A stretch of 14,266 bases of DNA from an uncultured Neomegalonema sp. (GCA_937958345.1 CALGNW010000168.1:1-14266); one strand, 5' to 3'. Shown: positions 1-7,098, counted from the stretch's first letter. The notes: generated by a model not told the origin, from the letters alone. Numbers and translations: made by a program.

Positions 1-87
1 CCACTATCTCCGAAGAGATCGTTCGACTTGCATGTGTTAGGCCTGCCGCCAGCGTTCGTTCTGAGCCAGGATCAAACTCTCAAGTTC
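1..87 (-). rRNA. rrs: 16S ribosomal RNA, 5' end only
   Basis: Read on the minus strand, the sequence has the near-universal bacterial 16S start: AGAGTTTGATCCTGGCTCAG at about 61-80, then the conserved AACGAACGCTGGCGGCAGGC, then ACACATGCAAGTCGAACG. The V1 hairpin arm (GATCTCTTCGGAGAT) follows before the window ends. Only about 87 nt are present and the gene runs out of the window at position 1. The exact mature 5' end (about 87) is placed by similarity to other alphaproteobacterial 16S starts. The AGGCCTAACACATGC form fits Alphaproteobacteria. This is the first gene of an rrn operon read leftward. Confidence 0.98.
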
Positions 88-160
88 AAGACAGAGTCTT
101 CCCGCACGCACATCACAAAACGCACTCTTATCATCGAACAGCCCGACCATCGGACCACCC

Positions 161-170
161 TCAAAGAGCA
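161..170 (-). promoter_or_regulatory. boxA-like antitermination element, 16S-proximal copy
   Basis: On the minus strand this reads TGCTCTTTGA, matching the start of the boxA consensus (E. coli TGCTCTTTAACA) bound by NusB/NusE during rRNA antitermination. It is followed by GGG rather than ACA, so it fits less well than the upstream copy. It lies about 75 nt before mature 16S. Confidence 0.5.
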
Positions 171-280
171 CTGATATACGTGCGTGAAACTTGTCCGCTT
201 CGGCTGCAATAAACAACCCGCGCTACAAGCAAACTCTCCTAAAGAAAGCCGCCCGCATATCCCTTCATTTTCTAGCATGT

Positions 281-290
281 TCAAAGAGCA
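281..290 (-). promoter_or_regulatory. boxA antitermination element, promoter-proximal copy
   Basis: On the minus strand this reads TGCTCTTTGAACAT, close to E. coli boxA TGCTCTTTAACAAT. It sits about 50 nt downstream of the predicted transcription start, where an rrn leader boxA is expected. It is the more canonical of the two copies. Confidence 0.65.
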
Positions 291-346
291 TCGACCCCGA
301 GGAGCCTTCCAGCCTACGACCGTGTTGGCCGTCGTCTGGAGGGCGG

Positions 347-375
347 TTTCTATGGGGAAGACCCCACACTGGCAA
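347..375 (-). promoter_or_regulatory. rrn promoter (sigma70 type, GC-rich discriminator)
   Basis: On the minus strand the -35 box is TTGCCA (370-375), the spacer is exactly 17 bp, and the -10 box is TAGAAA (347-352). A GC-rich discriminator, CCGCCCT, follows, as is typical of rRNA promoters under stringent (ppGpp/DksA) control. The start site would be near 340. Upstream, 380-415 is AT-rich with an A6/T-run element around 398-410 that could act as an UP element. The boxes match consensus at 5/6 and 4/6. This is an inference from sequence; an additional upstream promoter is possible. Confidence 0.6.
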
Positions 376-471
376 GAGGAAAATTCGGCTTCTGCGAAGA
401 AAAAATTCTTAATCGTTAACGCCCTGTTTTGGCGTGATTTTTGGCAACGTAAAATGTCCGGTGAACTCTAC

Positions 472-496
472 CTGAGATAATTTCACTCAATCTCAG
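472..496. repeat. 25-bp dyad (CTGAGAT-N11-ATCTCAG)
   Basis: A perfect 7-bp inverted repeat with an 11-bp AT-rich centre lies in the noncoding gap between the rrn promoter and the divergent lipoprotein gene. It could be an operator for a dimeric regulator or a weak hairpin. The remaining 376-659 gap shows no convincing coding frame, and I could not place a clear sigma70 promoter for the lipoprotein gene. Confidence 0.45.
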
Positions 497-659
497 ATTG
501 TTTATTGACGGATCACCGAGAATCACAGACCATGTATTCACGGCAAAAGTCGTGTTTGTGTGAGTGTTTCGAGTTTCTGTCTGCTCTCTTACGAATCGTG
601 AGAGATATCCTCGCTCCCCGCGGGATCTGCGAACGCTCCAATTTTATTGGAGAAGTCGA

Positions 660-1088
660 ATGTTTAAACTTGTCATCATGTGCAGCACTACCGCCCTACT
701 TTCCGGTTGCGTTAACGGGAGCTACGGCGGCGCAGAGACGGCGCCGGTCCCCGCTACTTATACGGCAACCGAAGCCGGTGACTTCATCGAGGCGTATGAA
801 GCGATTAAGCAGGTCGATTACGTTACCGCCGAGCGCGAGCTGAAGCTGGTGCTCGACCGTAACCCGAACGATCCGTATGCGAATCTGGCAATGGGTTACG
901 TCCTTCAGCAGACAGGCCGCACTGCGCAGGCACGCCCGCTGTATGATCTTGCCGTTAGAGACGGGCAGGACGTCTATCCGAACAAGCACTTTGTCCTTGC
1001 GGACCAAGAGTACGGCACGCGCCCTGTGGAAGAAGACTCAATCGCGGAACTGGCACAGCGCAACATCGCGTCGATGGTCGCCTACTAG
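660..1088 (+). CDS. TPR-like outer-membrane lipoprotein (142 aa)
   Basis: The protein begins MFKLVIMCSTTALLSGCVNG, a short type II signal peptide with lipobox LSGC, so Cys17 should be lipidated. The start at 660 is chosen because GGAG lies 7 nt upstream and the signal peptide begins there; an upstream in-frame GTG at 564 would add 32 residues that look noncoding. Residues about 43-105 form helix-turn-helix pairs typical of tetratricopeptide repeats (…AYEAIKQVDYVTAERELKL…, NPNDPYANLAMGYVLQQTGR). TPR lipoproteins scaffold envelope protein complexes. The specific partner is unknown; the OmpA-type lipoprotein encoded convergently next door is a candidate only by position. The gene is monocistronic, with its own terminator 36 nt after the stop. 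Confidence 0.85.
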   Translation: MFKLVIMCSTTALLSGCVNGSYGGAETAPVPATYTATEAGDFIEAYEAIKQVDYVTAERELKLVLDRNPNDPYANLAMGYVLQQTGRTAQARPLYDLAVRDGQDVYPNKHFVLADQEYGTRPVEEDSIAELAQRNIASMVAY

Positions 1089-1123
1089 TACACGCGCATC
1101 GTTTGATGTTGTCTGAAACTATG

Positions 1124-1156
1124 AAACCCCGCCGAATACCGGCGGGGTTTTTGTTT
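1124..1156 (+). terminator. Intrinsic terminator after the TPR lipoprotein gene
   Basis: A perfect 11-bp stem (AAACCCCGCCG with CGGCGGGGTTT) encloses a 5-nt loop and is followed by TTGTTT. It lies 36 nt past the stop at 1088. The same stem could also stop minus-strand transcripts from the OmpA-type gene ending at 1199, but the T-run is poorer in that direction. Confidence 0.9.
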
Positions 1157-1198
1157 CCGGAATGAAGCCCGGTTTTCGTTGGAGCGGTCGGACCCGGC

Positions 1199-2650
1199 TT
1201 ATTGAAGCGCGATCTCAACCTTGCGGTTCAGTGCCTCTTTTACGCCATCACCGCCTTCACGCACCGCCTGCACTTCTCCGACGGGCAGGATTTCGAACGT
1301 AATATCTCGGCCAATCTTGCCCTGCAGGAATTTGCGCACCGACTGCGCCCGCCGCATCGCGAGCAGCTGATTGTAACGGGCGTCGCCCATCGAGTCGGTA
1401 AAGCCCATCAAGGTCACACGGGACGCGCCGCTGAGTTTGATCTGCTCGACAGTATCAATCAGCACATCCTCGCCTTCGAGGGTAACTTTATCGCTGTCGA
1501 ACCCGAAGAAGACCGAGAAATCGCCGCGCTGGCTGGCGCTTGCCTCGATCAGGGCATTCACGGACGCGTCGTTGGTCATCGGCAGTGCCGCCATTTCAAC
1601 CATCGGCATGGACTGGACCGGACGTCTGTCGAAAACAGGAATCGAGTCGATCGGGCCAAGATCAACGCTTGGAACGGCCTGCATCCGGCTCATGGGGGCG
1701 GGCTCGTAGGCCATAGGCATCGGTTCGACGGGCACAGTTGCAAGCGGTGCATAACCGGGGTCATACGCATAGGCGGCCTGAGCCGGGGCAACCGCAGCAT
1801 ATTCGGTCTGCATCGGTGCAGCCGGGAAGGACCGAAGCGGCACTGTCTCGACAAACTGCGGAGCGGCGATAGCACGGCTTTGGACATATTGAGGTGCAGG
1901 CGCCTGCGGGGTCGCATATTGCGGTGCGGGCGCTTCGATTGCGGTGTAGCGGGCCGGAATCTGCTCCTGAGCCTGATACTGCGGCGCGGCAACCTGTTCG
2001 GTAATGATCTCGATTGTGTAACCAGCCGGGGCGTTGATCGTCTGCGATGGCGCACCCGCCTCGATCACGTAGCTCGCACCCTGCGGCTGGACCGGACCAC
2101 CCGATTCGATCAGGCGCGCGCCGGTGCCGGCACTTTCCAGCTGGGCCAGCGCGTTCAGCGCGTTAAAGCGGCACGACTGGGCGATCTGCGCATCACCGTC
2201 CGGACCGGATTCGAGCAACCAGCAATCGTACGCGGCCTGTGCCCGGGCTGCCAGATCGGGCGATCCGGTACGCGCGCCGGTCGACAGGGCTTGCCTCAGG
2301 CGACGTCCCGCAGCCGCCCCTTCTTCGCCCGCACCGGCATGACGCGAAATCTCGCCGGGTCGGGCCAGTTTGCCCTCGGCAGCCATCAGCGCACGCAGTG
2401 AATAAAAGTCGGAACGGCTGACGTCGCCACGATCATAGGCGTTTGTTGCCAACTCAAGATAATGCTGACGCAATGCCTGCGCGAACTGTCTCTCTTCGGT
2501 CAAACGGAGATAAGTTGGTTCATAACGGGACGCGCCGGGACCGCCGCCCGGCCCCGTACACCCGACGAGTACAGACCCCATAATCAAAGCAGCCGTGATG
2601 CGGGAGGACTGGCGGCCCAAGGGGGCTTTGAAGTTTAATGCTTTGACCAT
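1199..2650 (-). CDS. OmpA-domain lipoprotein with long Pro/Ala/Gln linker (483 aa)
   Basis: The start at 2650 gives a lipoprotein signal peptide ending LVGC (Cys31), behind a purine-rich AAGGAAGAAGAGAAAAG; an upstream in-frame start (2734) would add 28 basic residues and spoil the signal. Residues about 42-175 form a helical N-terminal domain with two Cys (143, 160) that could form a disulfide. Residues about 185-375 are a low-complexity Pro/Ala/Gln/Met linker with repeated APQ(Y/F) units. Residues 378-483 are an OmpA C-terminal domain with the peptidoglycan-binding signature GFTDSMGDARYNQ...RRAQSV and a terminal NRKVEI strand. The expected role is outer-membrane anchoring to peptidoglycan. 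It follows the Do protease gene by 146 nt with a hairpin between, so it may have its own promoter. The N-terminal domain is not one I can name. Confidence 0.9.
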   Translation of the reverse strand: MVKALNFKAPLGRQSSRITAALIMGSVLVGCTGPGGGPGASRYEPTYLRLTEERQFAQALRQHYLELATNAYDRGDVSRSDFYSLRALMAAEGKLARPGEISRHAGAGEEGAAAGRRLRQALSTGARTGSPDLAARAQAAYDCWLLESGPDGDAQIAQSCRFNALNALAQLESAGTGARLIESGGPVQPQGASYVIEAGAPSQTINAPAGYTIEIITEQVAAPQYQAQEQIPARYTAIEAPAPQYATPQAPAPQYVQSRAIAAPQFVETVPLRSFPAAPMQTEYAAVAPAQAAYAYDPGYAPLATVPVEPMPMAYEPAPMSRMQAVPSVDLGPIDSIPVFDRRPVQSMPMVEMAALPMTNDASVNALIEASASQRGDFSVFFGFDSDKVTLEGEDVLIDTVEQIKLSGASRVTLMGFTDSMGDARYNQLLAMRRAQSVRKFLQGKIGRDITFEILPVGEVQAVREGGDGVKEALNRKVEIALQ

Positions 2651-2670
2651 GACTTTTCTCTTCTTCCTTG

Positions 2671-2690
2671 CGCGGGCGGGACAACCCGCG
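2671..2690 (-). other. Hairpin in the 5' UTR of the OmpA-type gene
   Basis: CGCGGG pairs with CCCGCG (8-nt loop); alternatively GCGGG pairs with CCCGC around a 4-nt loop. It sits directly 5' of the purine-rich ribosome-binding stretch (2653-2669) and could affect translation initiation or mRNA stability. No function is shown. Confidence 0.4.
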
Positions 2691-2740
2691 TTGGAAGATG
2701 AAAGAGCAAAGGCAGTGCCAAGTGGGGACTTCAACGGTTA

Positions 2741-2762
2741 AAGGCCAGGTTTCCCCGGCCTT
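2741..2762 (-). terminator. GAAA-loop hairpin after the Do protease gene
   Basis: On the minus strand AAGGCCGGG pairs with CCTGGCCTT (9 bp, one G-U) around a GAAA tetraloop, 35 nt after the protease stop. Only TT/TAAC follows rather than a long T-run, so it may be a weak terminator or a 3'-end stabilising structure. CTTTAACCGT occurs both before (2777-2786) and just after it (2734-2743). Confidence 0.5.
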
Positions 2763-2796
2763 AGACGTGATTTGCGACGGTTAAAGAAGACCCGGT

Positions 2797-4314
2797 CTAT
2801 TCCTCTTTAGGGAAACGAACGGCCACGAACCGGACATCTCCGCCGCGATTAACCAGCAGCAGGACCGAGCTGCGGCCGTCTTTCTGCGCCGCATCGATCT
2901 TTTCTTTGGCACTTTCAGGCGTCTCGACAGCTTCCTGTGCGACTTCGACAATCACATCGCCGACCTGAATACCTTTTTTAGCCGCCGGACCGGTCGATTC
3001 GACGTCGGTTACAAGCGCGCCTTTGAGATCCTTGTCGAGTTCGAGACGCTCCCGTGCCTCGCGGTTCAGGGCTTCGAGCTTCATGCCGAGGGCGACAAAC
3101 GTCTCCTCAGCGTCGGCATTTTCGTCATCAACCTTGGCCGCCTTCGGCTTTTTGTCGTCTTCCCCGGCCTCTTTCAGGCGACCGACGGTGACCTTGAGCG
3201 TCTGGGTCTTTCCCTTGCGGGAAACGATCATGCGGACGGTTTCGTCAATCGGGGTGCTTGCCACCGCACGGGGCAGTTCGCGCATTTCGGTGATTTCCTT
3301 GCCGTCAAACGACAAGATCACGTCACCGATTTCGACGCCGGCATCTTCGGCAGGGCCGCCGGCAGTGACATCCTCGACCAGTGCGCCGGAAGCGGTCTCA
3401 AGCTCGAGGCCCTCCGCCAGTTCGTCGGTAACCTCACGGATACGCACACCGAGCCAGCCGCGACGGGTCTCGCCGTATTCGCGCAGTTGATCAACGATGT
3501 TGCTGGCGATGTTCGCGGGAACAGAGAACCCGACACCGACCGAGCCGCCGGTTGGCGAGAAGATCGCGGTGTTCACACCGACAACTTCACCGTCCATGTT
3601 GAACAGCGGGCCGCCCGAGTTGCCCCGGTTGATTGCGGCATCGGTCTGCAGAAAATCATCATAAGGACCGGAGTTAATGTCGCGGCTGCGTGCCGAGATA
3701 ATGCCCGCAGATACCGAACCGCCCAGACCGAACGGGTTGCCGATTGCGATCACCCAATCACCGACGCGGGTCTTATCGCTGTCCGCGAACGGCACGAAAG
3801 GCAGCGGCTCTGATGGTTCCTCGGTCAATTTCAACAGAGCGATATCGGTTTTCGGATCAGTACCGATCAGCTTGGCGTCCAGCGCATCACCGTTTGCAAA
3901 GTTAATGGTGATCTCGTCCGCACCCTCGATCACGTGGTTGTTCGTGACGATGTAACCGGCAGGATCGATAACAAAGCCCGATCCCAGAGACTGGACCGTG
4001 CGCGGTTCGCTGTTTCCGCCGCCGCGCTTGTCAAAAAAATCCTTGAAAAAGTCCTCGAACGGTGTGCCCTCGGGCAGTTCCGGCCCTTGGCGCGGTCCAA
4101 AGCTGGGGCGCTCGACCTTTTGGGCCGTCGAGATGTTCACGACAGCGGGGCTGAGTTCCTCAGCAAGATCGGCAAAGCTGGCAGGCGCGGCGCGCGCATA
4201 GGCAGCGACCGGCGCGAGTAGCAACGCGAGCGTCGTAAAGAAGGCAATCACACCGAGGCGCAGGCGTCGGGCTTCATCGAATTTTGCAATAGCAATAGCG
4301 CGGGATGATTTCAT
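2797..4314 (-). CDS. degP: Do-family periplasmic serine protease/chaperone (DegP/DegQ/MucD type, 505 aa)
   Basis: This is an HtrA-family protease that degrades or refolds misfolded periplasmic proteins. The N-terminus has a long basic n-region and a hydrophobic segment (about 20-38) ending near AYARA, a Sec signal peptide. The trypsin-like domain carries the full catalytic triad: His127 in TNNHVIEG, Asp157 in DIALLKL, and Ser233 in GNSGGPLF. PDZ1 is about residues 284-378 (GWLGVRIREVTDELA) and PDZ2 about 405-500. They are joined by a charged Lys/Asp/Glu linker (about 381-405). The length fits the family. AGGAAA lies 9 nt before the ATG. The gene sits downstream of hflKC and DUF2065, a common alphaproteobacterial order. 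Which Do paralogue it is (DegP, DegQ or MucD) cannot be settled from sequence alone. Confidence 0.97.
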   Translation of the reverse strand: MKSSRAIAIAKFDEARRLRLGVIAFFTTLALLLAPVAAYARAAPASFADLAEELSPAVVNISTAQKVERPSFGPRQGPELPEGTPFEDFFKDFFDKRGGGNSEPRTVQSLGSGFVIDPAGYIVTNNHVIEGADEITINFANGDALDAKLIGTDPKTDIALLKLTEEPSEPLPFVPFADSDKTRVGDWVIAIGNPFGLGGSVSAGIISARSRDINSGPYDDFLQTDAAINRGNSGGPLFNMDGEVVGVNTAIFSPTGGSVGVGFSVPANIASNIVDQLREYGETRRGWLGVRIREVTDELAEGLELETASGALVEDVTAGGPAEDAGVEIGDVILSFDGKEITEMRELPRAVASTPIDETVRMIVSRKGKTQTLKVTVGRLKEAGEDDKKPKAAKVDDENADAEETFVALGMKLEALNREARERLELDKDLKGALVTDVESTGPAAKKGIQVGDVIVEVAQEAVETPESAKEKIDAAQKDGRSSVLLLVNRGGDVRFVAVRFPKEE

Positions 4315-4519
4315 CGTGGTGCGATTTCCTTTTTTCGGCGGACGTGTGCGTACTGCATCACTTTAGCGCGTTCGTCGGACGTTGTCTTGTATTCACTGGG
4401 CTATAAATGCGGCAAAAGCCGGACGGATCGAGTAAGCTCGTTGCTGTCTATTTGGGGGCCGCCTGAAGGTGTTCAAGATGCACAGTGGCGGATCACGCAG
4501 ACGTCAAAGCCCCTGCACG

Positions 4520-4711
4520 CTAGCCGCGCACCAGCCAGATCACGAGCAAGCCGACAGCGGAAACGCATAACCCGGCCTTGCGGCGCGTATCCGCAGGCAG
4601 CGCCATAAATTCGCTCAAGGCCCGTTTCGTCGCATCGGGAAAGGCCGCATAGAGGATGCCCTCGATCATGGCCGCAAGGCCGAGTGCGGTAAGAAGATCA
4701 GTCCAATTCAT
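4520..4711 (-). CDS. DUF2065 family small inner-membrane protein (63 aa)
   Basis: The protein starts MNWTDLLTALGLAAMIEGIL and has two hydrophobic stretches (about 5-24 and 46-61) around a short polar loop containing ADTRRKAG. That architecture and length match the DUF2065 (YjeT-like) proteins, which commonly lie between hflC and the Do protease gene. The biochemical role is unknown; the conserved neighbourhood suggests a link to HflKC/FtsH or Do-protease function. AGGGA lies about 12 nt upstream of the ATG. The terminator behind hflC ends only about 26 nt before this ATG, so expression needs read-through or a promoter overlapping that terminator. The 205-bp gap to the protease gene (4315-4519) has no clear terminator or promoter. 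Confidence 0.85.
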   Translation of the reverse strand: MNWTDLLTALGLAAMIEGILYAAFPDATKRALSEFMALPADTRRKAGLCVSAVGLLVIWLVRG

Positions 4712-4737
4712 CGGAAAGCGTCCCTGTACAAAACCAT

Positions 4738-4771
4738 AAAAAAACCCGCCACGCTTAAACGCGGCGGGTTT
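4738..4771 (-). terminator. Intrinsic terminator after hflC
   Basis: On the minus strand AAACCCGCC pairs with GGCGGGTTT, extended by a G-U and two more pairs, and is followed by a run of seven T. It starts about 32 nt past the hflC stop. It is a strong Rho-independent terminator that separates hflKC from DUF2065. Confidence 0.88.
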
Positions 4772-4803
4772 GAAAGCAGTCAGCGTAAGCCGAATTGCCG
4801 GTC

Positions 4804-5685
4804 TTAGTTTCTGGTCGAAGCGCCCTGATAGTCCTTCAGGTATTCGAAGAAGTCCGAGTCAGGCGACATCACGATCGAGGAATTGTCACCGCCAAGTGCC
4901 GTTTCATAGGCAATCAGCGAGCGATAGAAGTTGTAAAATTCCGGGTCCTTGCCGAACGCATCCGCGAAAGTCTTCGCGGCGGCGGCATCGGCCTCACCCT
5001 GAATGATGTCGGACTTGCGGCGTGCCTCTGACGTCAACTCAACCGCGCGACGGTCGGCCTCGGCCTGTTTGATCTGCTTGGCCTCTTCGCCCCGCGCCCG
5101 GAAGTCGGCGGCTTCACGCTGACGTTCGGTTTTCATCCGCTCGTATGTGGCGAGCAGGTTCTGCTGTGGCAAGTCGGCGCTGCGAATCCGCACATCGACA
5201 ATTTCAACACCGAATTCTCTCGCGCCGCTGTCCACATCCGCCGTGATGCGTTCCATCAACTCGGCGCGTTTCTTCAGCACCTCGTCAAAGACAACATCAC
5301 CGACGACCTCTTTGATCGAAGAGGCGAGGATCGTGTCGAGACGTTGACGGGCAAGCGACTCGGTGCGGACCGTCTGAAAGAATTTCAGCGGATCGGTGAT
5401 TTTCCAGCGGGCAAAGGCATCGACCACAATCCGGCGCTGATCTTTCGCCAGAACCTCGGACGGATCGGATTCGAGCGGCAGGACACGGTTGTCGAAATAC
5501 TCGACGTTGTTGAACGGCGGAGGCAGTTTGAAGTGCAGACCCGGATCATTGATGATCGGATCCTGCGGTTTACCGAAGGCGAGAACCAACGCGTGCTCAC
5601 GCTGATCGACGACAAAGGTGCATGTCGCGAAGATCAACAGAGCGAGGGCGAAAAGGGCCAGAAGGCCGCGACCGATCAATTTCAT
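4804..5685 (-). CDS. hflC: HflC, SPFH-domain modulator of FtsH (293 aa)
   Basis: This is a stomatin/prohibitin (SPFH) family protein, anchored by one N-terminal transmembrane segment (about 5-26) with the bulk in the periplasm. With HflK it forms the cage around FtsH that restrains its membrane proteolysis. Family signs are VDQREHALVLAFGKP after the membrane segment, DPGLHFKLPPP, DARWK-like VVDAFARWKITDP, and a long charged helix (about 180-255, ERQREAADFRARGEEAKQ) ending EFYNFYRSL.AYE. The start overlaps the hflK stop (ATGA), and GGAGG lies 7 nt upstream inside hflK, so translation is probably coupled. The length is normal for HflC. Confidence 0.97.
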   Translation of the reverse strand: MKLIGRGLLALFALALLIFATCTFVVDQREHALVLAFGKPQDPIINDPGLHFKLPPPFNNVEYFDNRVLPLESDPSEVLAKDQRRIVVDAFARWKITDPLKFFQTVRTESLARQRLDTILASSIKEVVGDVVFDEVLKKRAELMERITADVDSGAREFGVEIVDVRIRSADLPQQNLLATYERMKTERQREAADFRARGEEAKQIKQAEADRRAVELTSEARRKSDIIQGEADAAAAKTFADAFGKDPEFYNFYRSLIAYETALGGDNSSIVMSPDSDFFEYLKDYQGASTRN

Positions 5686-7052
5686 TGGTCAATCCTCCGC
5701 ATACCGGGTTGCACGGGCACAGCCGGCGAACGCTGGTTGCTCTGTTGTTGCAGTTGGTTCAGGGGCAGGTATGGAACCACGCCGCCGCCCGCGCCGCCTT
5801 CATTCTGGTCGAGGATGATTTTGTTCATCCCGCCGAAGACACGCTCCATGGTTTCAAGATAGAGCCGCTTGCGGATAACCTGTCGCGCCTCGTCCGACGC
5901 ATCGTATTGCTCATAGATCGACTCGAAACGCGCGGCCTGACCCGACGCTTCGGCAACGACACGGGCACGATACCCCTCCGCCTGCTCCAGCATTTCAGCC
6001 GCCGCACCACGCGCACCGGCAACCTTTTGGTTGAAATATTTGTCGGCCTCGTTTTTCAGACGGTCCTGATCCTGCTGTGCCGCCTGAACGTCGCGGAAGT
6101 CGTCAATGACATCGGGGGGCGGATCGGCCTTATCCAGCTTCACGTCAGAAATCGTAATGCCGGAAGCGTAGGAGTCGAGCGTATCCTGAATCAGGATCTG
6201 TACGTCATCCATGACCTGTTGGCGGCCCGCACCGCGGATTTCTTCCGAGCGCGTGGCGCGCACGGCAACCGGCGCAGTTGCCACAAGCTCTGCGGCTGCG
6301 GCTGCGCCGCCCTCTTCAGCAGCCTCGGCCACAGCCTTCGCTGCCGCCTCAGCCTCGGCCTTTGCCTTATTTGCGGCTGCAAATGCGGCCTCGGACGACA
6401 GAGGACGCCCGACAACTTCACGCATGGCGCTTTCCGCCACGGCCTTCACCGTTTCCGACGGGTCCGCGATGTTGAAAAGGAATGCCTTCGGATCGTTGAT
6501 CCGCCAGAAAATCGAGAAGTGGATGTCGATGATATTCTCATCGCCCGCCAGCATCAGACTCTCGCTCGGGATTGTGCGCCCGTTGCCGGTAAAGCCAACA
6601 TTGGTCTGGTTGATCTTTTCGACGTCAACAATCTCAACCGTATCAATCGGCCAGACGCGGAAGTGACCGCCCGACCCCTGAGTGCTGGAGTATTCGCCCA
6701 ACCGCAGAACGACTCCCTGACTGCCCGCACCAACCTGATAAAAACAAAGATAGGCATAGAGCAGCAACGCAATCACACCGGCCAGTAACAAGCCCGCCTT
6801 GCTAAAGCCGCCGCCCATGCCGCCATCCGGCCCGCCGCCGAACGTGCGGCGCAGACGATCCTGACTTTGGCGGAACAACTCGTCCAGATTCGGTGGCTGA
6901 GGACCACCGCCTCCACCACCGCCGGGTCCGCGCCCGCCGCCATTATTGCCACCACCCGGTGGGGGATTACCCCATGGATTACGTCCGCCGCCATTGTCGC
7001 CGCCGGACGGTCCCCCACCCCAGGGGCCGCCGGAGTTATTGCTCCAGGGCAT
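5682..7052 (-). CDS. hflK: HflK, SPFH-domain modulator of FtsH, with Ala-rich insertion (456 aa)
   Basis: Residues 1-55 are Gly/Pro/Asn-rich (PWSNNSGGPWGGG...), as usual for HflK, and would be cytoplasmic. A transmembrane segment follows (about 85-106), then the SPFH domain (VGAGSQGVVLRLGEY; GDENIIDIHFSIFWRINDP) and a long helical C-terminal region (EQAEGYRARVVAEASGQAARF; RKRLYLETMERV). AAAGGAG lies 5-6 nt before the ATG. HflK pairs with HflC in the FtsH-associated membrane complex. The oddity is at residues about 217-268, between REVVGRP and RSEEIRGAGRQQVM: some 50 residues, 22 of 40 being Ala in the core. The E. coli protein, as I recall it, has only about ten residues there. The rest aligns well, so function is probably kept. 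Confidence 0.96.
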   Translation of the reverse strand: MPWSNNSGGPWGGGPSGGDNGGGRNPWGNPPPGGGNNGGGRGPGGGGGGGPQPPNLDELFRQSQDRLRRTFGGGPDGGMGGGFSKAGLLLAGVIALLLYAYLCFYQVGAGSQGVVLRLGEYSSTQGSGGHFRVWPIDTVEIVDVEKINQTNVGFTGNGRTIPSESLMLAGDENIIDIHFSIFWRINDPKAFLFNIADPSETVKAVAESAMREVVGRPLSSEAAFAAANKAKAEAEAAAKAVAEAAEEGGAAAAAELVATAPVAVRATRSEEIRGAGRQQVMDDVQILIQDTLDSYASGITISDVKLDKADPPPDVIDDFRDVQAAQQDQDRLKNEADKYFNQKVAGARGAAAEMLEQAEGYRARVVAEASGQAARFESIYEQYDASDEARQVIRKRLYLETMERVFGGMNKIILDQNEGGAGGGVVPYLPLNQLQQQSNQRSPAVPVQPGMRRIDQ

Positions 7053-7098
7053 GTAAGCTCCTTTGAATCACGCGCTTTGCCTTACGGCGTTTTCTGAC

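Larger units (their letters stand above)
88..340 (-). other. rrn operon leader (pre-16S 5' spacer)
   Basis: About 250 nt lie between the predicted rrn transcription start (about 340) and mature 16S. The stretch has no supportable coding frame. It contains two copies of a boxA-like decamer (161-170 and 281-290). A dyad at 309-339 pairs CCAG with CTGG and ACGAC with GTCGT, and would fold at the extreme 5' end of the transcript. Such leaders carry antitermination signals and the 5' half of the RNase III processing stem around 16S; the other half would lie outside the window. Confidence 0.8.

Noticed and set aside
184..480. Plus-strand open frame in the rrn leader and promoter region
   Set aside because: It overlaps the rrn leader, boxA and promoter, and has no ribosome site or recognisable protein features.
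1202..2401. Long plus-strand open frame (399 codons) opposite the OmpA-type gene
   Set aside because: It is a mirror of a GC-rich coding frame: the product is His/Arg/Gly-rich with no recognisable domain, while the minus frame has a lipobox and an OmpA domain.
2701..2708. TGCTCTTT on the minus strand upstream of the OmpA-type gene, identical to the boxA core
   Set aside because: It is only an 8-base match in a protein-gene leader, without the rest of boxA; chance is likely.
4426..4446. CGAG-TAAG-CTCG and CGGC-TTTT-GCCG mini-hairpins between DUF2065 and the Do protease genes
   Set aside because: They are four-base stems without a T-run, too weak to call a terminator; no convincing promoter boxes were found beside them either.
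5622..6788. Long plus-strand open frame (388 codons) opposite hflK
   Set aside because: It is antisense to clearly conserved HflK sequence; it has no domain, no ribosome site and an Arg/Leu/His-rich composition typical of shadow frames.
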